Assembly (NCBI GenBank): GCA_023379515.1
Contig: JAMCQQ010000142.1
Coordinates: 1 to 5,950 of the forward strand
DNA length: 5,950 nt
Direction of reading: 5' to 3'
From: Actinomycetota bacterium
GTDB lineage: Bacteria > Actinomycetota > Humimicrobiia > Humimicrobiales > Humimicrobiaceae
Position numbers and translations under genes: made by a program
The notes under the pieces: generated by a model
The model's database searches: none
Seen by the model: only the letters and a program-made list of their open reading frames with translations
Told to the model about the DNA's origin: nothing
Shown: positions 1-5,256 of the stretch, piece after piece
Layout: every line of letters begins with the position of its first letter
Numbering within the stretch: the first letter of the stretch is position 1

Positions 1-43
1 TTATTCAAGATTTTTTACAAAACTTTAGTAAAAAAGCAAAACG

Positions 44-475
44 ATGGCAAAAAAAGAAGAAGATTCTTTATTGAGATTCGGAGTCTCGATCGAAGGAAAT
101 CTTTTAAAAAAATTTGATTCTTTTATTTCCGGCAATAATTACAGAAACCGGTCGGAAGCATTAAGAGACCTTATCAGAATTGCACTTGTTGAAGAAGAGT
201 GGGAAAATGCTGATGAACAAGTTGCCGGCGCCATAGTTCTTGTTTATGACCATCACAAAAGGGAGCTAGTCGAGAAGCTGCTCGACATCCAGCACGATTA
301 TAACAAATATATTATCTCAAGCCAGCACATACACCTTGATCATGACAACTGCCTTGAAATAATAGTTGTAAAAGGCGGCATGAAATTCATCCAGGAAATT
401 CTGTCAAAACTCAAATCTGCAAAAGGTGTAAAGCATGCCTCACTGACTAAATCAACGCTTGGTAAGAATATTTAA
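44..475 (+). CDS. nikR: Nickel-responsive transcriptional regulator NikR
   Basis: This is a 143-residue ribbon-helix-helix DNA-binding protein of the NikR/CopG family, close to the usual family length of about 130-145. Residues about 8-50 form the RHH domain: the strand LLRFGVSIE, then helices ending in the RNRSEALRDLIR motif. Residues about 60-140 form the ACT-like metal-binding and tetramerisation domain. The four nickel ligands of E. coli NikR (H76, H87, H89, C95) have exact counterparts here at H84, H95, H97 and C103, with constant offset, in the context QHDY and QHIHLDHDNCLEI. Nickel binding is therefore expected. In the family, Ni-bound tetramers bind palindromic operators and usually repress nickel uptake genes. 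No nickel transporter lies in the window, so its target is unknown. Only an A-rich stretch precedes the ATG, with no convincing Shine-Dalgarno. The gene converges on the DUF3048 gene with a 21-bp gap. Confidence 0.93.
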   Translation: MAKKEEDSLLRFGVSIEGNLLKKFDSFISGNNYRNRSEALRDLIRIALVEEEWENADEQVAGAIVLVYDHHKRELVEKLLDIQHDYNKYIISSQHIHLDHDNCLEIIVVKGGMKFIQEILSKLKSAKGVKHASLTKSTLGKNI

Positions 476-515
476 TTTTACTGCCAGCCAACTTTTTTAC
501 TGCCAGCCAACTTTT
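476..515. repeat. 19-bp tandem duplication at the convergent gene ends
   Basis: The unit ttttactgccagccaactt occurs at 476-494 and again, identical, at 495-513, with two further matching bases (514-515). The second unit encodes the last residues (KVGWQ) and stop codon of the minus-strand DUF3048 gene. The first unit is an untranslated copy placed between that stop and the nikR stop codon. No base differs between copies, which suggests a recent duplication. Neither protein is changed by it. Confidence 0.9.
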
Positions 516-1510
516 CCGGGCATAACCATAGAGATCCATGTATTTCCGGCATTAAGGGATACTTCGTTTCCGCTGCTATCTCTTAATACGAATCTGTCAG
601 CAACTCCACCCCTCTCCCATGTGCCTTCAACTGCGTTTCCATCTATAAAATAAAATGCCTGCCCTGAACCGGTTGTTCTCACGCTCATGTGTTTATATTT
701 ATCTATTGGTCCAACAATATCTGTAATAAGCACAACAACATTCTTAACTGAAATTATCTGACCTGATTCATGGTCAACATGCGGTTTGCCGCCCATATAT
801 CTCAAATAGATGTTTGAATTTCTATCGTATTTAAAATTAACATTAAAACCTCTGGGAGCATAGGATGCTGTAGCAAAATCTATGAAAACATTATTTACAC
901 TGCCTCTGTCACCCTCACCGGCATCACCCTTATAAGAAAATGGCATTCCGTTGCCTTCAAGAGGATATCCTAACTGCGCGGCTTTTTGTTTGACAGCAAT
1001 TGTGGAAGTAAATGCAGTATGCTCCTGTATTTTACTTCTGGTCCAGTCTCTCCAGTAAGGTGCAGTACCAACTATTGAGCTCAATCCTGATCTGTCAGTC
1101 ATTGCGCTCATTGTATACATTCCGAGATCCTGGATATATTTGTAGCATTCAGGATAAGTGCCAAAAAACAGATAAATCGGGTCAAAAGATTTTGCAATTT
1201 CAGCATAATAAGGCCTGGAACTTCTGAAAGGCCCGACAATGGAAGCATCTTTTGTTCCGAATACCGCTACAAAACGGGTAATACCATATTCGTCAACAAC
1301 CTCAAAAACCACATCGGCATTCTGCAACCCTGATTGGGGTCGTGCAGCCGCACTGTTTTCAACCATAATTGCAATAGGCCTTGCGCTAGTGAGTCCGGTC
1401 CATTCCTGGACTTTGGTCTTAATTGTATTGGGTGCGGAAACCCAGGCAGTACTTAAAAGAAGTATGATTGTCAGGATACCAACAAATACGAGTAAGGTAC
1501 TTTTTTTCAT
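497..1510 (-). CDS. DUF3048 (YerB-like) exported protein
   Basis: The product has 337 residues and the two-part layout of the DUF3048 family, whose best-known member is the Bacillus lipoprotein YerB. Residues 1-26 are a Lys-started hydrophobic segment that acts as a signal peptide or membrane anchor; I see no lipobox Cys. The N-terminal domain (about 44-190) carries family signatures: PIAIMVEN, ARPQSGL at 56-62, GITRF at 76-80 and GPFRSSRP at 93-100. The C-terminal domain (about 205-332) ends in the typical EGTW (295-298) and NTWISMVMPG (323-332). The molecular function of the family is not established; an extracytoplasmic location is expected. The start is supported by a good Shine-Dalgarno (AAGGGG on the minus strand, plus-strand positions 1519-1524) eight bases before the ATG. 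The gene is monocistronic in this window and diverges from the Ldh2-type gene. Its stop lies in a 19-bp tandem repeat. Confidence 0.9.
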   Translation of the reverse strand: MKKSTLLVFVGILTIILLLSTAWVSAPNTIKTKVQEWTGLTSARPIAIMVENSAAARPQSGLQNADVVFEVVDEYGITRFVAVFGTKDASIVGPFRSSRPYYAEIAKSFDPIYLFFGTYPECYKYIQDLGMYTMSAMTDRSGLSSIVGTAPYWRDWTRSKIQEHTAFTSTIAVKQKAAQLGYPLEGNGMPFSYKGDAGEGDRGSVNNVFIDFATASYAPRGFNVNFKYDRNSNIYLRYMGGKPHVDHESGQIISVKNVVVLITDIVGPIDKYKHMSVRTTGSGQAFYFIDGNAVEGTWERGGVADRFVLRDSSGNEVSLNAGNTWISMVMPGKVGWQ

Positions 1511-1572
1511 AATGTTTTCCCCTTGAACAAATAAATTAATATTTTTATTAATAGAAAAGTAAATAGAGGTAT

Positions 1573-1601
1573 ATTTTACTTATTTTATTGCATTAAGTAA
1601 A
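1573..1601 (-). promoter_or_regulatory. Sigma-A-type promoter of the DUF3048 gene, overlapped by an 8-bp palindrome
   Basis: Read on the minus strand there is a -35-like TTTACT (plus 1596-1601), a 17-bp spacer and a -10-like TAAAAT (plus 1573-1578). It lies about 60 bp upstream of the DUF3048 start codon. The perfect inverted repeat TTTACTTA (1575-1582) / TAAGTAAA (1594-1601), with an 11-bp spacer, covers both promoter elements. It could be a repressor site. The AT-rich surroundings make chance matches likely, so confidence is moderate. Confidence 0.45.
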
Positions 1602-1611
1602 TAAATTCTGC

Positions 1612-1652
1612 GATAATAATTGTTCAGATAATTATTCTGATAATAATAATGG
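1612..1652. promoter_or_regulatory. Cluster of GATAAT hexamers, possible Fur-family operator
   Basis: GATAAT occurs at 1612-1617, 1627-1632 and 1639-1644, followed by further AATAAT. A 7-bp inverted repeat, AATAATT (1615-1621) / AATTATT (1630-1636), overlaps it. GATAAT is the repeated hexamer of the classical Fur box, and two of the copies are 12 bp apart. The segment 1626-1640 matches a 7-1-7 Fur-like palindrome imperfectly (11 of 14 arm positions by eye). It lies between the two divergent genes. In such AT-rich DNA this is only suggestive. Confidence 0.25.
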
Positions 1653-1752
1653 TAACTATCCCGTCAAGAAGATAATTTGCCAAATAAATTAATATATAAA
1701 GTCAATAATGGGAAATTTAAATAAAAATTAAAAAACCACAAAGGAATGCAAA

Positions 1753-2838
1753 ATGGAAAAAGTATTGAGATTTAAAAAAGAAGATTTATTTAATTATGCA
1801 GTGCTTTACATGGAAAAACTGGGTATCCCCCAAAAAGACGCAGAAATTGTTGCGGATGTTTTAATTGCTGCAGACTTGAGGGGTGTAGATTCTCATGGGC
1901 TTATCAGAATTTACAGTTATTATGGAAGAAGGCTGGAGAAGAAATATATGAATCCGTTAACCCCGTTCAAGATAATATCTGAGACAGATACGACAGTGCT
2001 TTATGACGGAGGCAATGGGCTTGGCCAGGTTGTTTCCCGCCATGCAATGGAAAAATGCATTGAAAAGGCAAAAAAATCCAATATAGCCATCGCTGCGGTC
2101 AAGCACAGTAACCATTATGGTATCGCAGGCTATTACGCAATGATGGCACTTGAACATGGTATGATCGGAATCAGCCTTACAAATTCGCAGCCGCTGGTAG
2201 CCCCAACATATGGAAGGACCGCGGTCCTGGGAACAAACCCAATAAGTTTTGCTGCGCCTTCTTATAATGAATACCCGTTTGTGCTGGATATGGCAACCAG
2301 CGTCGTCCCAATCGGAAGAATAAAAGTTTATGAAGAAAAGAATGAAAAAATCCCAGTTGGCTGGGGAATCGATGATGACGGTAATGTGACTGAAGATCCA
2401 AAAAAAGTCCAGAGCGGGGGCCCGGGAGCACTGATGCCCCTGGGTGGAATTGATATAATGCGCGGCTATAAAGGCTATGGGCTGGCACTAATGGTTGAAA
2501 TATTATGTGCCGCACTTTCAGGAGCAACTCACTTGACGGATGTCGGCTTTCCGCATGAACCAAAGATATCCGATGTGAGCCACTTCTTCATGACAATAAA
2601 TATAGAAGCTTTCAGACCTCTGATAGATTTCAAACAACAAATCGATGATATGATTAAAATACTTAAGAACTCTCCGAAAGCGGCTGGCCATGATAGAATT
2701 TATATTGCCGGTGAAAAAGAATTTGAAATTACAAAATTCAATGAAACCCATGGTGTGCCGATAATAGCACCCGTAGTTGAAGAGCTCAAAGCCAATGGCA
2801 AGAGATTGGGTGTAGAATTTGAGTTGGAAGCACTATAA
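1753..2838 (+). CDS. Ldh2-type malate/L-lactate/ureidoglycolate dehydrogenase family protein
   Basis: The product has 361 residues and belongs to the NAD(P)H-dependent 2-oxoacid oxidoreductase family (Ldh_2), which includes malate, sulfolactate, ureidoglycolate and piperidine-2-carboxylate enzymes. The fold is unrelated to classical LDH/MDH. Visible signatures are DSHGLIR at 46-52, HSNHYGIAGYYA at 118-129, TNSQP at 143-147, LGTNPISFAAP at 159-169, DMATS at 179-183 and GYKGYGLALMVEIL at 238-251. H48, R52 and Y56 have the spacing of the His44/Arg48/Tyr52 substrate and catalytic residues described for the family, so the enzyme looks active. The exact substrate cannot be read from the sequence. 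The length is typical. The start is fixed by AAGGA (1741-1745), seven bases before the ATG. It stands alone: the upstream gene is divergent, and the next gene has its own promoter. Confidence 0.9.
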   Translation: MEKVLRFKKEDLFNYAVLYMEKLGIPQKDAEIVADVLIAADLRGVDSHGLIRIYSYYGRRLEKKYMNPLTPFKIISETDTTVLYDGGNGLGQVVSRHAMEKCIEKAKKSNIAIAAVKHSNHYGIAGYYAMMALEHGMIGISLTNSQPLVAPTYGRTAVLGTNPISFAAPSYNEYPFVLDMATSVVPIGRIKVYEEKNEKIPVGWGIDDDGNVTEDPKKVQSGGPGALMPLGGIDIMRGYKGYGLALMVEILCAALSGATHLTDVGFPHEPKISDVSHFFMTINIEAFRPLIDFKQQIDDMIKILKNSPKAAGHDRIYIAGEKEFEITKFNETHGVPIIAPVVEELKANGKRLGVEFELEAL

Positions 2839-2932
2839 GTTATAAGAATACCAGCTTGCCTAGGAGAACTGCTTTGGCAACTTACTCTAACAATTTGCAA
2901 AGCTTCTTCTGAATATTTATGTAAATACATTA

Positions 2933-2960
2933 TTGTATAAATACATAAAAGTGCTATAAT
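2933..2960 (+). promoter_or_regulatory. Promoter of the M23-like gene, probably producing a leaderless mRNA
   Basis: TTGTAT (2933-2938) and a perfect TATAAT (2955-2960) are separated by 16 bp. Transcription would begin about seven bases after the -10, at 2967 or 2968, and the ATG of the next gene is at 2968. No Shine-Dalgarno lies between the -10 and the ATG. The 9-bp direct repeat taaatacat (2922-2930 and 2938-2946) flanks and overlaps the -35 element and could be coincidental. Confidence 0.6.
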
Positions 2961-2967
2961 CAACAGT

Positions 2968-3537
2968 ATGAAAAAATCAAATGTTTTGGCGTTTTTAATT
3001 ACTGCTGCTGCAATTGTCCTGCCGTTATTGCTTTTCCCCAGGATGGTCTATTGCAGTTACAAATCACCTTTTATAATACCTATCCCGTCCGGAAATATAA
3101 TTGTAGGTTTTAGAGAGAGTTACCTGGATAAGATTGAAATGGTTGAGAGAAAACATACCGGAATCGATATAGAAAGCCAGTCAGGCGAAGATGTTCTTGC
3201 TTCGGGAAATGGCTTGATAACTTACATAGGTTTTTCTCCGATTGGCGGCAGGACCTTGGTGATCAGGCATAACGAAAAAATAAGGACAACATACCTGAAT
3301 TTAGAGCAAATACTGGTTTCAAAAGGCTCACGGGTTAGCCAGGGAGACAGGATTGCCATAATTGGCGCCGAAGACGATCCTTCAAGCGAGGTAGTACATC
3401 TTCATTTCGGTGTAATTTATGATGAGAAGTATCTGGATCCCGAAGATCTATTAAAAATAGACTACAAGAGCATATCTAAATTTTTATATCTTAAATATGT
3501 TAATCCTGATTTCAGTGTGAGCTTAAATCAGGGATAG
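2968..3537 (+). CDS. M23/LytM-like peptidoglycan peptidase-fold protein, membrane-anchored or secreted
   Basis: The product has 189 residues. Residues 1-29 begin MKKS and continue as a hydrophobic segment (about 7-24), giving a signal peptide or N-terminal anchor. The rest is one LytM-type domain (about 40-165). The zinc ligands of the family are present: H63 and D67 in HTGID, and the second His of HLHFG (H146), with H144 as the conserved catalytic His. The GRTLVIRHNEK strand and the SRVSQGDRIAIIG turn are typical. The motif that is normally YxHL reads YLNL at 109-112, so the second catalytic His is Asn (N111). The family cleaves peptide cross-links in peptidoglycan. With this substitution it may be weak, or act as a binding or activating protein, as some degenerate LytM proteins do. 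The ATG follows directly on a -10 element, which suggests a leaderless transcript. Nothing downstream is co-transcribed with evident purpose. Confidence 0.85.
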   Translation: MKKSNVLAFLITAAAIVLPLLLFPRMVYCSYKSPFIIPIPSGNIIVGFRESYLDKIEMVERKHTGIDIESQSGEDVLASGNGLITYIGFSPIGGRTLVIRHNEKIRTTYLNLEQILVSKGSRVSQGDRIAIIGAEDDPSSEVVHLHFGVIYDEKYLDPEDLLKIDYKSISKFLYLKYVNPDFSVSLNQG

Positions 3538-3738
3538 GAAATATGAAATTCAAGCAGTTAACTTTTAGGTTACGTTGAAATATTTTTCCAAGCTGTCAAT
3601 TTCTTCGGTTATTTTTTGGTTAATCGACTTCCGCACTTTTTAGCAAAATCAAGCACAAAACCGGCCCAGCGTGGGCACTACAATTGATTATGTAAGGGGT
3701 AATGTTTCTTTTAATCTTAAGTACTTCATAGATCTTTC
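3538..3738. other. Non-coding stretch between the M23-like gene and the transposase remnant
   Basis: No intact gene is seen. On the minus strand, two short adjacent frames look protein-like. One reads about 18 residues, including VLDFAKKCGSRLTKK. The other (plus 3565-3639, with stop) encodes 24 residues containing INQKITEEIDSLEKYFNV. One base of frameshift would join them, so they could be the last part of a decayed gene. I do not recognise the family. A GC-rich hairpin lies at 3664-3676. Confidence 0.35.
3664..3676. repeat. Short GC-rich hairpin
   Basis: GCCCA (3664-3668), loop GCG, TGGGC (3672-3676) form a perfect 5-bp GC-rich stem in otherwise AT-rich DNA. On the minus strand it is followed by CGGTTTTG, a weak terminator-like tail. 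It lies about 70 bp before the start of the IS91 transposase similarity, so it may also be part of a transposon end. Its role is not determined. Confidence 0.4.
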
Positions 3739-4089
3739 TTGCCTCATGAGACATCCGTAACCTTTACCTACCGGGATCGTAGGGATAACGACCAGAAAAA
3801 AGAGGCAACTCTTGAAGCCAGTGAATTTATCAGGAGATTTCTTTTATATGTCTTGCCTGGCTCCTTTACCCGCATCAGACATTTTGGGTTTGTAAGCAAC
3901 CGTAATCGAAAAGAAAATATAGCCCTCTGTAAGAAACTCCTGGGAATTTATGGTAAAACTTGTGAAAAGTCTGAGCAAAGCTTGGAGGAGCTCATGCTGG
4001 AGTTGACAGGAAGTGACATTTCAAAATGTCCACACTGCAGGGTTGGTATTATGACTCTCCACCATTTGATTCCCAGGTTTTCTTTCTAG
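3739..4089 (+). pseudogene. IS91-family transposase, C-terminal remnant
   Basis: The reading frame matches the end of IS91-type (Y2, rolling-circle) transposases: VTFTYRDRRDN, then LEASEFIRRFLLYVLP, then FTRIRHFGFVSNRNRKEN, then LMLELTGSDISKCPHC. These are the hallmark segments of the last hundred or so residues of the family. The full enzyme is typically 300-400 residues, with a zinc-binding N-terminus and paired catalytic tyrosines. All of that is absent. Similarity starts near 3745, and a stop codon lies just upstream in the same frame (3718-3720). The TTG at 3739 is only the first possible start and has no ribosome binding site, so this is a fragment and not a gene. It ends with an in-frame TAG. 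To my eye it is richer in GC than its neighbours, as expected of an acquired element. Confidence 0.85.
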
Positions 4090-4416
4090 ATGGATAAAAA
4101 CTTTTGTGAGCCGGAAACAATTGATACATCATGACAATTTACTTAAATAACCTTAAGCATAACCATTTAAGTAGCTCTTATTTAAAGAGTAGTGGTAAGC
4201 TCATGCCCTTTTACTTTATTACTGCCTTCACTCTTTTGAAGTTTTACACCAGAATGAGACTAACCACACAGTTTTTACTCTCTAATGACAAAATATTGCT
4301 ATATATGTATTTCCCGGATCTTCACTACGCCATATCTTTTATTCTAATTATCTTTGTACTTTCTATATAAAAGAAATTATACATTTAATCCTTAAATTAG
4401 CGGCTTAGTTCAACCA
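4090..4416. other. Non-coding stretch after the transposase remnant
   Basis: No convincing gene is seen on either strand. The longest frame (4131-4370, 79 codons) has no ribosome binding site, is rich in Ile, Leu, Phe and Tyr as AT-rich noise tends to be, and matches nothing I know. It holds a weak stem (CTCTT at 4175-4179, AAGAG at 4185-4189). A GTTC tetranucleotide at 4408-4411 is of the kind IS91 elements use as targets, so part of this stretch may be the 3' end of the old insertion element. That is a guess. Confidence 0.4.
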
Positions 4417-4452
4417 ATTTTATCTCCAATGCTTGAGCACAAGAGATAAAAT
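4417..4452. repeat. Nested 36-bp inverted repeat
   Basis: The outer arms ATTTTATCTC (4417-4426) and GAGATAAAAT (4443-4452) are perfect reverse complements. The 16-bp centre is CAA, then TGCT-TG-AGCA (4430-4439), then CAA, so a second 4-bp inverted repeat sits symmetrically inside the first. There is no T-run, so it does not look like an intrinsic terminator. It lies between the IS91 remnant and the tyrosine recombinase remnant. It could be a transposon-end hairpin, a recombinase site or an operator. Confidence 0.75.
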
Positions 4453-4515
4453 CCTATTCGTTATATTCCAACTGATGCAATTTTTCCTGGCTTTGCATGC
4501 CCAAAATAAGATTGC

Positions 4516-4524
4516 AAGGGAGGG
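4516..4524 (+). promoter_or_regulatory. Strong ribosome binding site of the recombinase remnant
   Basis: AAGGGAGGG lies four bases before the ATG at 4529. It decides the start in favour of that ATG over the in-frame TTG at 4433, whose extra 32 residues look unlike the family. Confidence 0.75.
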
Positions 4525-4528
4525 AAAA

Positions 4529-4792
4529 ATGGACAAAGAAAATTTCCAGTTGGAGCAATACCTACAAAAGTATTTAACTTATCTTCGTATCGAGAAAAAC
4601 TGTTCACCTATAACACTTTACTGCTACAGGGTAGATCTGCAGAAACTTCTATCCTATTTAAATGACAAAATTGGCCTCTTAAATGATGTAAAAATTGATT
4701 TAATCAGGGACTTCATATATAAGACATGCCAAACAAGAAAGTTATCCCTGAAAGATTTCATTCCACTTTTCACATTGATATTAGCAAGGTAG
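4529..4792 (+). pseudogene. Tyrosine recombinase (XerC/XerD-like), N-terminal fragment
   Basis: The frame encodes 87 residues. Residues about 8-73 look like the SAM-like core-binding domain at the N-terminus of Xer/phage integrases: LEQYLQKYLTYLRIEKNCS, then PITLYCYRVDLQKLLSYL, then the acidic-hydrophobic helix around IDLIRDFIYKT and the TRKLS turn. From about residue 74 the sequence (LKDFIPLF) departs from the family, and the frame stops. The whole catalytic domain with its R-H-R-H-Y residues is missing, so no strand exchange is possible. A full enzyme has about 290-330 residues. The strong ribosome binding site shows that the 5' end was once a real gene start. The break near 4726-4745 coincides with the beginning of another protein-like frame, which points to a deletion or recombination junction. 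Confidence 0.72.
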
Positions 4793-4872
4793 CCAATAGA
4801 CTATATTTTCTTATATTTAATTTTATTTACAGTTCAAAATATACAGCAACATTTGCAGTATCATTTGCCTGA
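4726..4872 (+). pseudogene. Unrecognised protein-like frame at the recombinase breakpoint
   Basis: A 48-codon frame begins with ATG at 4726 and opens MPNKKVIPERFHSTFHIDI, which reads like a natural protein N-terminus. The following segment, ANRLYFLIFNFIYSSK, is hydrophobic. It has no Shine-Dalgarno. It overlaps the end of the recombinase fragment in another frame, and its last part overlaps the minus-strand URO-D remnant. At most the first 35 or so residues can be real. I suspect the start of a gene cut off on its 3' side, but I cannot name the family, and chance is possible. Confidence 0.25.
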
Positions 4873-5193
4873 AAAGATTTAACTAGGGGGTATAATAGCA
4901 TTGTCTTAATGCGGACAAGATCATACAAAAGGCAATAATATTATCCATTCATTTATTTAATAATTCCAAATTATTTTTAGAAAATTTTATTTTATTACTC
5001 AAAACACCGGTTTCATTTGTTATATTTACCCATTTCTTCCTATAAGATTTCCCAATATTGGTTTCATAATTTCATCATCAATAACATACTCAACCAACGG
5101 TATTCGCCTAACAGGAATTTCCCCAAGAATTATTTTTAAAAACTCGTCAATATTTGGTTCAGGATTTTTAGTAGGAATCTTATATTTTGACAT
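4827..5193 (-). pseudogene. URO-D superfamily (MtaA/CmuA/HemE-like) protein, N-terminal remnant with frameshifts
   Basis: The minus-strand ATG is at 5193, with a weak AAAGA upstream. It opens MSKYKIPTKNPEPNIDEF, continues through a LVEYVIDDEIMK segment and stops at 5026 after 55 residues. This is the typical N-terminus of bacterial URO-D-domain proteins. Family similarity then continues in a second frame from about 5038: the broken IGRNG becomes RKKWVNITNETG, restoring the expected GRKWV, and runs to MDNIIAF (about 4950-4928) across a TGA at 4949-4951. A third frame (4925-4827) gives YDLVRIKTMLLYPLV and then QANDTA, resembling the conserved region that follows. The gene therefore carries at least one clear single-base frameshift, one internal stop and a second probable shift, and about two-thirds of the protein is missing. 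It lies 63 bp downstream of the intact URO-D gene on the same strand. Confidence 0.72.
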
Positions 5194-5256
5194 AATTGAG
5201 ATCTTTCAGTTTAGTAAATAAAAAATTTTTTAATATTAAATAAAAATGGGGCTTTA

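Noticed and set aside
1..43. Promoter or NikR operator upstream of nikR
   Set aside because: TTTACA at 14-19 has no -10 partner at proper spacing, and no palindrome is visible in so short a stretch.
459..653. Plus-strand 64-codon frame
   Set aside because: It is antisense to the DUF3048 gene, shows no family resemblance and has no ribosome binding site.
1012..1526. Two plus-strand frames of 71 and 95 codons
   Set aside because: Both lie antisense inside the well-supported DUF3048 gene.
1957..2963. Four minus-strand frames of 66-128 codons
   Set aside because: They lie antisense to, or over the end of, the Ldh2-type gene, which has clear family motifs. Their translations match nothing recognisable.
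4131..4370. Plus-strand 79-codon frame as a small membrane protein
   Set aside because: It has no ribosome binding site, its composition is what AT-rich non-coding DNA gives, and it lies in the presumed tail of an insertion element.
4417..4452. Intrinsic terminator
   Set aside because: The arms are AT-rich and no T-run follows on either strand.
4433..4528. N-terminal extension of the recombinase fragment from TTG at 4433
   Set aside because: The TTG falls inside the inverted repeat and lacks a ribosome binding site, while the ATG at 4529 has a strong one and fits the family start.
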